Shown piece after piece: positions 27,701 to 36,799 of a stretch of 64,000 nt of DNA (position 1 is the first letter of the stretch; each line of letters opens with the position of its first letter). The notes beneath the pieces are model-generated. The model did not search any database. It was not told the origin of the DNA and saw only the letters and a program-made list of their open reading frames with translations. Made by a program: the position numbers and the translations under genes. The stretch is from Methyloversatilis universalis FAM5 (GTDB taxonomy: Bacteria; Pseudomonadota; Gammaproteobacteria; Burkholderiales; Rhodocyclaceae), in the NCBI RefSeq assembly GCF_000214035.2, contig NZ_AFHG01000031.1:31886-95885 (forward strand). Reading direction: 5' to 3'.

Positions 27701-30181
27701 ATGATCGATCTTCCCCGCTTCAGGCTGGCACGCGTCAGTGCCCTCGTGGCCGGCGTACTCGCCTCGCTCGGCGGCCAGGCGATGGCCCAGGACAGCGGCA
27801 CCGACGCCGCGTCCGCCGGCCCGCTGGACGCCGTGGTGGTGACCGGCACCCGTCGCAGCAACACCACCCAGCTGCAGTCGTCGGCCCCGGTCGATGTGCT
27901 GACCGGCAAGGATCTTGAGGCCACCGGCGCGGCCGACCTGTCGCGCGCGCTGATCAGCCTGTCGCCGTCGGCCAGCTTCCCGTCCACGCCCAACGGCTCC
28001 TTCGCCTCGTCCATTCCGGCGGGCGCCTCGCTGCGCGGACTGTCTTCCGATCAGGTGCTGGTGCTGATCAATGGCAAGCGCCGTCACGTCGGTGCCAACT
28101 TCACGCGGCAGGCGCTGGCCGGCGGCCGCGGCTCGGCGGCGGTGGATCTGAGCCTGATTCCGGTCGCGGCCATCGAGCGGGTGGAAATCCTGCGCGACGG
28201 CGCCGCCGCGCAGTACGGTTCGGACGCGATTGCCGGCGTCATCAACATCGTGCTCAAGGGGCGCGACAGCGGGGGTGCCATCGGTTACCGCTATGGCGAG
28301 TACGCCAACCGCAACGGCGGTGAACAGCACACGCTGAGTGGCTGGAAGGGCATTTCGCTGGCCAACGACGGCTTTCTGACGCTGAGCTTCGATGCCGGCG
28401 TGCGCGACTTCGCCAACAACACCAATCCGGACGAGCGCCTGGCGGCCAATCATCCGTACAAGGACTGGAAGTTCGGCGCGCCGCGGGTGAACGACCAGTT
28501 CAACCTGCTGGCGAACGCAGAGGTACCGGTGAATGCCGAACTGTCGCTGTACGCCTTTGCCACCGTGTCGCATCGCGAAAGCATTGGCGAGGGCTTCTAT
28601 GAATCCAACACCACCAACAGCGCGCTGGTGCGCTCGGCGGCCTTCCAGTCGCGCTACCCCTTCGGGCGCATTCCGGTCACCGTGTACGAACTGGACGATG
28701 CCGCGCTGAACGTCGGCGCCCGCTTCGGCGACAAGGAGCTCGGCCGCTTCGACCTGCACGCCAACATCGGTCAGAACACCGTGAAGTCGGTGGACAAGAA
28801 CGGCCTGAATCCGAGCTGGGGCCCGAATTCGCCCTCGACCTACGACACCGGCGAGCGCACCCATACCCAGGCCAATCTGGGCCTGGACTACGTGCGTGAC
28901 CTGCCGGTGTCCGCCTTCGCCGGCCCGCTCACGCTGTCCGCCGGTCTGGCCTACCGCTGGGAGGAATACGACCTGACCGCAGGCGACCCGATCGCCTACA
29001 CCCGCGGTCCGTTCTATCAGGTGGGTGCGCCCGGTGTCGCGGTGCCCGGCATCTACTCCGGCATCACCGACCAGGATGCGCGCACGATTTCGCGCAATGT
29101 GTGGGGCGGCTTCGTCGGCCTGGAAGCCAACGTGACCGAAAAGCTCAATCTCGGTCTGGCGCTGCGCAGCGAGCACTATTCGGACTTCGGCGGTACCACC
29201 ACCGGCAAGGGTTCGGCCCGCTACGACTTCACGCCCGAATTCGCGGTGCGCTCGACCTACAGCACCGGCTATCGCGCACCGTCCATCGTGCAGCTGGGCT
29301 ATTCGGCGTTCAGCGTGCAGACCGCCAACATCGGTGGCGTGTTCACCGACGTGCAGCAGCGCACGCTGCTGCCGGGCAGCCCGATTGCCGAACTGCTGGG
29401 CGGCAAGGCGCTGAAGCCGGAAGAGTCGGAAAACGTGTCGCTGGGCTTCGTGTGGCGGCCGACCGCGAATGCCTCGGCCACCTTCGACGCTTACCAGATC
29501 GACATCAGGAACCGGGTGCTGCTGTCGGAAAACCTGTCCACCACCACCATTCCGGCGCTCGGCCCCATCCTGGCGCCGTTCGGCATCAACAACGCCGCCT
29601 TCTTCACCAACGTGCTCGACACCCGCACCCGCGGTTTCGAACTGTCGGGCAAGTACCGGCTGGATCTGGTCAGCCGCGGGCGGCTCGATCTGAGTGCCGG
29701 TTTCGCCGCGGCGGACACCGAAATCACCAAGGCACGCAACGTGGTGACGCCGAACGGCACGGTCATTCCATCGGACCGCATCGTCGGCCGCAACACCCGC
29801 GGTCTGGTCGAGGACATCACGCCCAACACCAAGTTCACGCTGGGTGCGAACTGGCGCATCGCGCAATGGGAAGTGACCTCGGCCGCCCGCCGCTACGGCA
29901 AGTGGACCAACCGGGCCACCGACGCGCGCGACGACCAGACCTTCGATCCGCAGTGGCTGTTCGACCTGGACGTGGCCTACCACTTCAGCGGCCCGCTCAA
30001 GGGACTGAAGGCTTCGGTCGGCGCGATCAACCTGTTCGACAGCTACCCGGACAAGACACGCCGGCTGCTCAACAGCAGCGGCGCGCTGGCCAGTGTCGGC
30101 GGGGTGACCAAGTACAGCTTCAACGCGCCTGAGGGCGGTCTGGGCGCCTTCTACTACACCAGCCTGAACTACAGCTTCTGA
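27701..30181 (+). CDS. TonB-dependent outer-membrane receptor
   Basis: An 826-residue receptor. The ATG at 27701 follows AAAGG and begins a signal peptide ending near residue 30 (GGQAMAQ); a longer in-frame start at 27650 lacks a ribosome site. A TonB box-like LDAVVVTGTRR precedes the plug, which contains LRGLSSDQVLVLINGKRRH and EILRDGAAAQYGSDAIAG. This plug subtype is common in vitamin/metal/oligomer receptors of the BtuB/CirA-like type. The barrel ends with an aromatic Phe (SLNYSF). It directly follows the Dpp-type transporter and precedes an exported amidohydrolase, so it may bring in the precursor of the ligand that transporter handles. Confidence 0.88.
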   Translation: MIDLPRFRLARVSALVAGVLASLGGQAMAQDSGTDAASAGPLDAVVVTGTRRSNTTQLQSSAPVDVLTGKDLEATGAADLSRALISLSPSASFPSTPNGSFASSIPAGASLRGLSSDQVLVLINGKRRHVGANFTRQALAGGRGSAAVDLSLIPVAAIERVEILRDGAAAQYGSDAIAGVINIVLKGRDSGGAIGYRYGEYANRNGGEQHTLSGWKGISLANDGFLTLSFDAGVRDFANNTNPDERLAANHPYKDWKFGAPRVNDQFNLLANAEVPVNAELSLYAFATVSHRESIGEGFYESNTTNSALVRSAAFQSRYPFGRIPVTVYELDDAALNVGARFGDKELGRFDLHANIGQNTVKSVDKNGLNPSWGPNSPSTYDTGERTHTQANLGLDYVRDLPVSAFAGPLTLSAGLAYRWEEYDLTAGDPIAYTRGPFYQVGAPGVAVPGIYSGITDQDARTISRNVWGGFVGLEANVTEKLNLGLALRSEHYSDFGGTTTGKGSARYDFTPEFAVRSTYSTGYRAPSIVQLGYSAFSVQTANIGGVFTDVQQRTLLPGSPIAELLGGKALKPEESENVSLGFVWRPTANASATFDAYQIDIRNRVLLSENLSTTTIPALGPILAPFGINNAAFFTNVLDTRTRGFELSGKYRLDLVSRGRLDLSAGFAAADTEITKARNVVTPNGTVIPSDRIVGRNTRGLVEDITPNTKFTLGANWRIAQWEVTSAARRYGKWTNRATDARDDQTFDPQWLFDLDVAYHFSGPLKGLKASVGAINLFDSYPDKTRRLLNSSGALASVGGVTKYSFNAPEGGLGAFYYTSLNYSF

Positions 30182-30223
30182 TGCGGGCAGGCCGCGCTTC
30201 AGGTGCGGCCCCGATCACCTGAA

Positions 30224-30247
30224 TCCGGCCATGTTCGCGTGGCCGGA
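30224..30247 (+). other. Hairpin before amidohydrolase ribosome site
   Basis: TCCGGCCA (30224-30231) pairs perfectly with TGGCCGGA (30240-30247) across an 8-base loop. It ends a few bases before the GGAGGA ribosome site, so it could modulate translation or attenuate transcription. Confidence 0.4.
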
Positions 30248-30259
30248 CGGAGGACTTTC

Positions 30260-31606
30260 ATGAAACGCCTTCTTGTCGCACTCGTTCTCGCCGGCGTGTT
30301 CGCATCTCCGGTGCAGGCCGCCGATGCGCCGGCCCGTACCGCCTACCGGGCGGCCAGGCTGCTCGATGTGGACAGTGGCCGCTACGTGGACGACCCGGTC
30401 ATCCTGGTCGAAAGCGGCCGCATCGTCAGCGTGGGCAGCCGCGTCGCCGTGCCGGACGGCGTACCGGTGGTCGACTTCGGCGACGTCATCCTGCTGCCCG
30501 GGCTGATCGACGCCCATGTCCATCTGACCGGCGGCCCTGACGCGGCGGCGCGCTCCCAGTCGCGCAATGTGCTGTACGCCGCGCGCTCTGCGCAGAACAG
30601 CCTGTTCGCCGGCTTCACCACCTTGCGCAGCATGGGCGGGCCGGCCTATTCGGTCATTGCGCTGCGCGATGCGATCAACGACGGTGACATCGTCGGGCCG
30701 CGCATTCTCGACGCCGGCGCGCTGGTCGCGGTGACCGGTGGCCATTGTTCCGGGCCGCGCGTCTTCCGGCCTGAAATCGCGCCCACTGCCGAAGGCGTGG
30801 CCGACGGTCCGGACGAACTGCGCAGGACTACGCGCAAGCTGATCAAGTACGGCGCCGACTTCATCAAGGCCTGCATCACCGGCGGCTTCGTGTCCGGCAC
30901 CAACCCGAACCAGGTGCAGTTCTCTGAGGAGGAAGTGCGCGCGGTGATCGATACCGCGCACGGCCTCGGCCGCAAGGTGGCCATCCACGCGCACGGCGTC
31001 GATGGCATACGGCTGGCCGCGCGGCTGGGCGCGGATTCGATCGAGCACGGCACGCTGATCGACGACGAAGGCATTGCGGCGGTGAAGAAGGGCAAGGTCT
31101 ATATCGTGCCCACGGTGAAAGTGATGGCCAGTTCGGTCGAGAAGGCGAAGAAGGCCGGCGCCTCGGAAAGCACGCTGCTTGCGCTGGCGGCCGCCCGTGA
31201 CGCGCAGAAGCGGAACCTTGCGAAGGCCTATGCCCAGGGCGTGGTGTTCGCCTTCGGCACCGACTTCACGCAGGACGGCAGCAATGCCACCGAGTTCTCC
31301 GCGCTGCTCGAGCTGGGGCTCACGCCCTTGCAGGCGGTGCAGACCGCCACCGTCCATGCCGCGCAGTTGCTCGGCCAGTCTGGGCGCATCGGCAGGGTGG
31401 CGCCCGGCCATTTCGCCGATTTCATCGCGGTCAGGGACGACCCGCTGCGCGACGTGCGCGCGCTGGAAAAGGTGGTGGTGGTCGTGAAGAACGGCGAGCT
31501 GGTGCGCAACGACCTGGCAGCGACGCCGCTGCTGCGCCGCGCGGCGCTGGCTGCGGTCGAGCAGGCGGCTGACCGGGAAGACCACGGCCACGTCCACGCG
31601 CACTGA
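30260..31606 (+). CDS. Exported metal-dependent amidohydrolase
   Basis: A 448-residue protein with a cleavable signal peptide (residues 1-20, ending PVQA). The ATG at 30260 follows GGAGGAC. It is a member of the amidohydrolase superfamily, imidazolonepropionase/Xaa-Pro dipeptidase-like branch. The visible metal ligands are His86 and His88 (IDAHVHLTGG), a candidate carboxylated Lys in KYGADFIKACITGG, the histidines in KVAIHAHG and SIEHGT, and the catalytic Asp in FAFGTDF. Family members hydrolyse dipeptides, lactams or other C-N bonds in the periplasm. A His-rich tail (EDHGHVHAH) ends the protein. Next to a TonB receptor and a peptide-type transporter it may release a smaller importable product. 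The substrate is unknown. Confidence 0.85.
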   Translation: MKRLLVALVLAGVFASPVQAADAPARTAYRAARLLDVDSGRYVDDPVILVESGRIVSVGSRVAVPDGVPVVDFGDVILLPGLIDAHVHLTGGPDAAARSQSRNVLYAARSAQNSLFAGFTTLRSMGGPAYSVIALRDAINDGDIVGPRILDAGALVAVTGGHCSGPRVFRPEIAPTAEGVADGPDELRRTTRKLIKYGADFIKACITGGFVSGTNPNQVQFSEEEVRAVIDTAHGLGRKVAIHAHGVDGIRLAARLGADSIEHGTLIDDEGIAAVKKGKVYIVPTVKVMASSVEKAKKAGASESTLLALAAARDAQKRNLAKAYAQGVVFAFGTDFTQDGSNATEFSALLELGLTPLQAVQTATVHAAQLLGQSGRIGRVAPGHFADFIAVRDDPLRDVRALEKVVVVVKNGELVRNDLAATPLLRRAALAAVEQAADREDHGHVHAH

Positions 31607-31627
31607 ATGTTCCGCAATCCGCTATCC

Positions 31628-31650
31628 CACCGGCGGCTGGGCCGCCGGTG
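31628..31650 (+). terminator. Perfect stem-loop between amidohydrolase and esterase genes
   Basis: CACCGGCGGC (31628-31637) pairs perfectly with GCCGCCGGTG (31641-31650) across a 3-base loop. It is 21 bp after the amidohydrolase stop. TCTTAC follows rather than a full T-tract, so it is probably partial or serves as an mRNA stabiliser. Confidence 0.5.
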
Positions 31651-31675
31651 TCTTACATCCATCGAGGACGCATCC

Positions 31676-32971
31676 ATGCACCCCCACTTCGCTTCATCTT
31701 CCCGCGCACTGACCCGCAAGCTGGTTGCCGGCGCCATCGCGCTCGTACTGTCGGCCGGCCTGTCCGCTGCCCCCGGCACCCGGGCGCCGGCACCCGACCC
31801 GCTGCAGGGCGACGGCCGGGTGTCCGACTTCTACGTCTGGAAGGACGTGATTCCGGCCACGCCGGGCAAGCTGCTGCGCAGCGAAGCGCTGCCGCCGGCG
31901 GTCGGCCTGGCCGGTACCGCCAGGCAGCTGCGCATCCTCTACACCTCGACCAGCGGTTTCGACGGCCGGACGCCCATCGTCGTGTCCGGTGCGCTGTTCA
32001 TCCCGGCCGGCCAGCCACCGGCCGGCGGCTGGCCGGTGCTGGCCTGGGGGCACGGTACGGTCGGTCTGGCCGACATCTGCGCGCCGTCGTGGGCCGGCCG
32101 TTCCTACCGCGACGTGCGCTACCTGCAGCGCTGGCTGTCCGAAGGCTATGCCATCGTCGCCAGCGACTATGAAGGCCTGGGCGTGGCGGGTCCGCACCCG
32201 CTGATCAATGTGCCGTCGCTGGCCTATTCGATACTGGACAGTGCGCGCGCCGTGGTGCGCGACGTGCCGGGGCTGGCGAACAAGGTGCTCATCGTCGGCC
32301 AGTCGCAGGGCGGCATCGGCGCGTTCGCGGCGGCGGCCCACCAGCCGGGCTATGCGCCGGATCTCGGGGTGAAGGGCACGGTGGCCACCGGTGTCATCTA
32401 CCGCAGCAACAGTCCGGCGACTTCGGGCAACGCGACGCCGCGCAATCCGCACAAGGTGGATGACGCGCTGTCCTACGGTTTCTACGGTTTCATCGTTGAC
32501 CAGCAGCACGAGCCCGCGCTGCAGGCGTCCGACGTATTCACCGACTTCGCCGCACCGGTGGTCGATCAGGCGCGCAATGTGTGCCTGTCGCAGCTGATGG
32601 GCGACGTGGTCGGTGCCGGTCTGACGCTGGCCAATACCCGCAAGCCTGACAGCGATGTCGGCGAGCGCTACCGGCGCTACCAGCTGGGTGCGGAAGAACG
32701 GGCACGCCGCTACAGCGTGTATCCGACGCTGAAGCTGAACCACCCGGTGTTCATCGGCACCGGCGCCGAGGACGTGACGCCGTCCGCCGTGAGCCAGCTG
32801 GCGCTGATGCGTGACGCATGCGCCGCCGGCACGGTCGTGGAAGGCCACCTTTACGCCGGCCTGGGCCACAGCGCGACGGTGAATGGGTCGCTGAAGGATT
32901 CGATCCCGTTCGCGCGAAAGGTGATCGCCGGCGAGCCGGTCACACCGGTGTGCGCGCCGGTGCTCGAGTGA
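31676..32971 (+). CDS. Exported alpha/beta-hydrolase (secretory lipase-like)
   Basis: A 431-residue protein with an N-terminal signal peptide (about residues 1-32, ending GLSAAP). The ATG at 31676 is preceded by GAGGA. The fold is alpha/beta hydrolase of the secretory lipase (LIP) type. It has an oxyanion-side WGHGTVGLADICAPS segment, the nucleophile elbow GQSQGG, an Asp in GTGAEDVT near the acid position, and the late His in GLGHSATV. It probably acts on esters in the periplasm or outside the cell. It ends the run of receptor and amidohydrolase genes and may work on the same complex substrate, for instance by unmasking an organosulfur ester. That substrate is inference. Confidence 0.82.
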   Translation: MHPHFASSSRALTRKLVAGAIALVLSAGLSAAPGTRAPAPDPLQGDGRVSDFYVWKDVIPATPGKLLRSEALPPAVGLAGTARQLRILYTSTSGFDGRTPIVVSGALFIPAGQPPAGGWPVLAWGHGTVGLADICAPSWAGRSYRDVRYLQRWLSEGYAIVASDYEGLGVAGPHPLINVPSLAYSILDSARAVVRDVPGLANKVLIVGQSQGGIGAFAAAAHQPGYAPDLGVKGTVATGVIYRSNSPATSGNATPRNPHKVDDALSYGFYGFIVDQQHEPALQASDVFTDFAAPVVDQARNVCLSQLMGDVVGAGLTLANTRKPDSDVGERYRRYQLGAEERARRYSVYPTLKLNHPVFIGTGAEDVTPSAVSQLALMRDACAAGTVVEGHLYAGLGHSATVNGSLKDSIPFARKVIAGEPVTPVCAPVLE

Positions 32972-33085
32972 GGGGCGGCAGGGCGGATCGTGATAAGCAT
33001 TTCATGATTTGTTCTGCATTTTGAATTGGTTGGGCGGCGGCGGGCGGCTGGCTAGAGTGCGCGCATCGTCATCGAGGAGCGCCGC

Positions 33086-33646
33086 ATGCCCCGCCTGAAC
33101 CTGCTCACCGCCGACACCGCGCCGGACGCCAGCCGTCCGCTGGTCGAGCGCGTGGTCGCCAACAACGGCTTCCTGCCCAATCTGGTCGCCTCGCTGGCCA
33201 ATGCGCCGGTGGCGCTGGAAACCTATCTGACCGTCGGCGAGATCAACGGCCGCGCCAGCCTGACGCTGGCCGAACGCGAGGTGATCCAGATCACCGCCGC
33301 GCGCATCCACGGCTGCGATTTCTGCGTCGCCGGCCACAGTGCCATCGCGCTGAAGAAGGCGGGATTCGACAAGAGCGCAGTGGTCGCGCTGCAGCGCGGT
33401 CGCCCGGTCGGCGATGCCCGTCTGGATGCGCTGGCCGCCTTCGCCGCCGAGGTGATCGCCACCCGTGGCGCGGTGAGTGATGCGGCGCTGGCTGAATTCA
33501 CCGGTGCCGGCTTCGTGCGCGAACAGGTGCTCGAAGTCATTCTTGGCGTGAGCCTGGCGACACTGTGCAATTTCGCCAACAACTTCGCGCAGAACCCGAT
33601 CAATCCTCAGCTGCAGCCCTTCAGCGCGGGCGCGCTCGGCGCATGA
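33086..33646 (+). CDS. AhpD-like carboxymuconolactone-decarboxylase-family protein
   Basis: A 186-residue cytoplasmic protein. The ATG follows GAGGAG. The AhpD/CMD core is visible as EREVIQITAARIHGCDFC with the redox CxxC (Cys-Asp-Phe-Cys) and the downstream His in VAGHSA, the set used by AhpD-type alkylhydroperoxide reductases. It is the first gene of a five-gene run in which every junction is a 4-base overlap (AhpD-like, acyl-CoA-dehydrogenase-like, ATPase, binding protein, permease). Such proteins recur in sulfonate-utilisation clusters, possibly to deal with peroxide leaking from flavin monooxygenases. That role is inference. Confidence 0.83.
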   Translation: MPRLNLLTADTAPDASRPLVERVVANNGFLPNLVASLANAPVALETYLTVGEINGRASLTLAEREVIQITAARIHGCDFCVAGHSAIALKKAGFDKSAVVALQRGRPVGDARLDALAAFAAEVIATRGAVSDAALAEFTGAGFVREQVLEVILGVSLATLCNFANNFAQNPINPQLQPFSAGALGA

Positions 33647-34728
33647 GCACGGTGCTGCCCGAAGGCCTGCGCGACTGGCTGGGCGCCCACGCGCCGGCGC
33701 TCAACGACGGCAGCGCGAACGACGAGGCGCTGCTGCCGGCGCTGGCGTCGGCCGGGCTGTTCGCCATCGGCGTGCCGGAAAGCTTCGGCGGGGCCGGCGG
33801 CCGCACCGGTGATGCGGTCGACGCGATTGCCGCGGTGGCCGAACATTCGCTGGCCGCGGCTTTCGTGTTCTGGGGTCACCGCGCCTTCATCGAATACCTG
33901 CTGGCCAGCCCGAACGCGGCACTGCGCGAGCGCCGGCTGCCTGCGTTGCTGGACGGCACGCAGGCGGGGGCGACCGGCCTGTCGAACGCGATGAAATTCC
34001 TGTGCGGCATCGAGTCACTGCAGATCGAAGCGGTCCGTGAGGGCGAGGGCTGGCGACTCGACGGCAAGCTGCCGTGGGTGACCAATCTGCGCAAGTCGGG
34101 CTTCGTATGCGCAGCGGCGGTGTCGTCGCGCGACGGCGAGCCGCCTTTCATCGTCGCGCTCGATCACGACCGTCCGGGCGTGCGCCGCAGCGCCGATCTC
34201 GATCTGATCGCGATGCGCGGCAGCAATACCGCGGCGCTGTCCATCGACGACGTGCGCATCGATGCCGCTGACGTGATCGCCGGCGATGCGCGTGACTGGC
34301 TGCCGCGGGTGCGGCCGGCCTTCCTGGCGCTGCAGTGCGGCATGTCCATCGGTCTGGCCCGGGCAGCGCTGTCGGCGGCGCAGGCGCGCTGCAGCAGTGC
34401 CCGCGCCACGCTGCAGGACGCCCTCGACGCGGTCGGCGATGGCCTTGCACGCCAGGTGGTGGCGCTGCATGACGGGCTCGCCGCCGGTCGTTTCGTGGCC
34501 GATCCGGTCGCGCTGTTCCGGCTGCGCATCGCACTGGCCGACACGGTGCAGCGTGCGGTGCAGCTGGAACTGCAGGCCAGCGGCGGCCGCGCCTATCTGG
34601 TCGACCCGCAGTTCGGCTTCGCCCGGCGGCTGCAGGAATCCGCCTTTGTGCCGGTGATCACGCCCAGCGTGACCCAGCTTGAGGGCGAACTGCTGAAGCG
34701 CGCGCAGCAGACCGCGAGGGCAGCGTGA
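33643..34728 (+). CDS. Acyl-CoA-dehydrogenase-fold flavoprotein
   Basis: A 361-residue protein whose ATG at 33643 overlaps the AhpD-like stop. The N-terminal helical domain (LASAGLFAIGVPESFGGAGG), the central beta domain with LPWVTNLRKSG, and the short C-terminal bundle define the acyl-CoA dehydrogenase superfamily. The protein is shorter than the usual 380-400 residues, and the FAD/substrate segments are diverged, as in DszC/SfnB-like monooxygenases. In this sulfonate-transporter operon it more likely oxidises a sulfur compound than a fatty acyl-CoA. Similarity to the SfnB-like gene at 8904 is limited to the fold. Confidence 0.75.
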   Translation: MSTVLPEGLRDWLGAHAPALNDGSANDEALLPALASAGLFAIGVPESFGGAGGRTGDAVDAIAAVAEHSLAAAFVFWGHRAFIEYLLASPNAALRERRLPALLDGTQAGATGLSNAMKFLCGIESLQIEAVREGEGWRLDGKLPWVTNLRKSGFVCAAAVSSRDGEPPFIVALDHDRPGVRRSADLDLIAMRGSNTAALSIDDVRIDAADVIAGDARDWLPRVRPAFLALQCGMSIGLARAALSAAQARCSSARATLQDALDAVGDGLARQVVALHDGLAAGRFVADPVALFRLRIALADTVQRAVQLELQASGGRAYLVDPQFGFARRLQESAFVPVITPSVTQLEGELLKRAQQTARAA

Positions 34729-35570
34729 ACGCGCCGCTCGAAGGCGGGCGGCTGTATGGCGCCGGACAGCCGGCGGTTGAGGGGCATGCGCTCAGCGCAC
34801 GCGGTCTTGCCTACGCCTATGCCGGCGCGGCATCGGTATTCGCCGACGTGGCGATCGACATCCGCCACCGTGAGATCGTGTGCCTGCTGGGTGGCAGCGG
34901 CTGCGGCAAGTCCTCGCTGCTGCGCGTGCTGGCGCGGCTGGAAGCGCCAACCGCAGGTGAGATCCGGTTTCTGGGCGAGGTGCTGACCGCGCCACATCCG
35001 CGTGCGGCGCTGGTGTTCCAGCAGGCCAGCCTGCTGCCCTGGCTCGATGCAGCCGGCAATGTGGGATTCGGCCTCGATTTTGATCACCAGCCGGCGCTGT
35101 CCCGCAGCGAGCGCGCCGAGCGGGTCGGGCACGCGCTGTCCGCGGTCGGTCTGGCCGGCCACGCCCACCGCTATCCGGCCCAGCTGTCCGGCGGCATGGC
35201 GCAGCGGGTGGCACTGGCCCGCGCACTGGCGCGCCAGCCGCAGCTGCTGTTCGCCGATGAACCTTTTTCCGCGCTGGACGCGATCACCCGCGCCGAAATG
35301 CAGGACCTGCTGGTCGAGCTGGTGCACCGCTGGCACACCGCGGCGCTGCTGGTCACGCACGACATCGACGAAGCCATCCTGGTGGCCGACCGCATCCTGT
35401 TGATGGGCGGTGCGCCCGGCCGCATCGTGCGCGAATGGGCGGTGGACATCGAACGCCCGCGCGAAGCGCAGCCGGTGGCGGTGACCGCGCTGCGGCTGGA
35501 CATCCTGAATGCGCTGCACGCATTGCGTGCGCACTCATACGAACACCATCAGACAGAGGGCAAGACATGA
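34725..35570 (+). CDS. ABC transporter ATP-binding protein (SsuB/TauB-type), second system
   Basis: A 281-residue ATPase starting at GTG inside a GTGA overlap. Motifs are Walker A GGSGCGKSS (residues 56-64), signature LSGGM (154-158), Walker B LLFADEP (174-180) and switch His212. The usual Thr at the end of Walker A is Ser, which is tolerated. Segments LVFQQASLLPWLDAAGNV and DAITRAEMQDL are typical of sulfonate, taurine and nitrate importers. It precedes its binding protein and permease, the reverse of the order in the first system at 2767-6396. Confidence 0.88.
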   Translation: MNAPLEGGRLYGAGQPAVEGHALSARGLAYAYAGAASVFADVAIDIRHREIVCLLGGSGCGKSSLLRVLARLEAPTAGEIRFLGEVLTAPHPRAALVFQQASLLPWLDAAGNVGFGLDFDHQPALSRSERAERVGHALSAVGLAGHAHRYPAQLSGGMAQRVALARALARQPQLLFADEPFSALDAITRAEMQDLLVELVHRWHTAALLVTHDIDEAILVADRILLMGGAPGRIVREWAVDIERPREAQPVAVTALRLDILNALHALRAHSYEHHQTEGKT

Positions 35571-36799
35571 ACAAGGATGGAAAGCTGCACATCTGCGCGT
35601 CGTCAGACTGCGGCTGCGGGCTGACGCGCCGCGACATGCTGAAGCTGGGCGCGCTCACGCTGGCCGGCGTGGCCGCGCCGCTGCTGCGCGCCGGCGATGC
35701 GCGCGCCCAGGCCTTCAGGGGCGACGATCAACCGGTGAAGATCGGCTATCTGCCGATCACCGACGCGACGCCTCTGCTGGTGGCCCACGCGAGAAAGCTG
35801 TTCGAGGCGGAAGGCCTGAAGACCGAAGCGCCGCGGCTGTTCCGCAGCTGGGCGCAGATTGTCGAGGCCTTTGTCGCCGGTCAGGTGAATGTGATCCACC
35901 TGCTGACGCCGGCGGCGCTCTGGGTGCGCTACGGCTCGAAATTCCCGGCCAAGATCGTCGCCTGGAACCATGTGAATGGCTCGGCGCTGACCGTCGATCC
36001 GTCGGTCTCGACCGTCGCCGATCTGGGCGGCCGCACGGTGGCGGTGCCATTCTGGTACTCGATCCACAACATCCTGCTGCAGCAGGTGCTGCGCGCCAAC
36101 GGCCTGACCGCGGTGACGAAGGCGAAGGACAGCGCGCTGGCCGCGAACGAGGTGAACCTCATCGTGCTGCCGCCGGCGGAAATGGTGTCGGCGCTGGCCG
36201 GCAAGTCCATCGCCGGCTACATCGTGGCCGACCCGTTCAATGCGCTGGCCGAAACCAAGGGGGTGGGCAAGGTGCTGCGCTTTTCCGGCGACGTGTGGCA
36301 GAACCATGCCTGCTGCGTCACCTTCCTGTCCGAGCGCGATACCAGCGAGCGGCCGGAGTGGGCGCAGCGCGTCACCAACGCCATCGTGCGCGCCCAGCTG
36401 TGGACCCGCAGCAACCAGCTCGACACCGCCAAGCTGCTGTCGGCGACCGGCGAGGGCAAGTACACGCCGCATGCGCTGCCGGTGCTGTCCAAGGTGCTGG
36501 CGGCCACCGACTATGCGAGCTACGAGGCGTCCGGCGTGGTGAAGAACAAGGGCTGGTACCAGCGACGCATCGACTTCCAGCCCTATCCCTTCCCGTCCTA
36601 CACCGAAGAACTGGTGCGCGCGGTGAAGCAGACCCGGGTCGAGGGCGACACGAAATTCCTCGATGCGCTGGACCCGAAGTTCGTCGCGGCCGATCTGGTC
36701 GATGACCGCTTCGTGCGCAAGGCCATCGATCTGGTGGGCGGACCCAAGGTGTTCGATCTGCCGGCGGATCTGCGGCGCAAGGAAATCGTGCGGGTGTGA
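35567..36799 (+). CDS. NrtA/SsuA-type ABC binding protein with Cys-rich Tat leader
   Basis: A 410-residue periplasmic binding protein. The ATG overlaps the ATPase stop (ATGA). The N-terminus carries three cysteines (Cys10, Cys15, Cys17) followed directly by a twin-arginine motif (TRRDMLKLG) and a hydrophobic stretch ending near residue 48 (GDARAQ), so export is probably by Tat. The mature domain starts with VKIGYLPITDATPLLVA and continues with LFEAEGLKT, typical of NrtA/CmpA/SsuA proteins of the NMT1-like fold. Later blocks are SIHNILLQQVLRANGL and NHACCVTFLSE. The ligand is probably a sulfonate or similar anion. The Cys cluster in the leader is unusual and would be removed on maturation. Confidence 0.86.
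   Translation: MNKDGKLHICASSDCGCGLTRRDMLKLGALTLAGVAAPLLRAGDARAQAFRGDDQPVKIGYLPITDATPLLVAHARKLFEAEGLKTEAPRLFRSWAQIVEAFVAGQVNVIHLLTPAALWVRYGSKFPAKIVAWNHVNGSALTVDPSVSTVADLGGRTVAVPFWYSIHNILLQQVLRANGLTAVTKAKDSALAANEVNLIVLPPAEMVSALAGKSIAGYIVADPFNALAETKGVGKVLRFSGDVWQNHACCVTFLSERDTSERPEWAQRVTNAIVRAQLWTRSNQLDTAKLLSATGEGKYTPHALPVLSKVLAATDYASYEASGVVKNKGWYQRRIDFQPYPFPSYTEELVRAVKQTRVEGDTKFLDALDPKFVAADLVDDRFVRKAIDLVGGPKVFDLPADLRRKEIVRV

Noticed and set aside
27665-29983. A 772-residue minus-strand open frame opposite the third TonB receptor
   Set aside because: Shadow frame of low-complexity composition; the plus strand shows a complete receptor.
32985-33058. Possible promoter before the AhpD-like gene
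   Set aside because: The region is A+T-rich, but no -35/-10 pair with proper spacing and no good sigma-54 match could be found.
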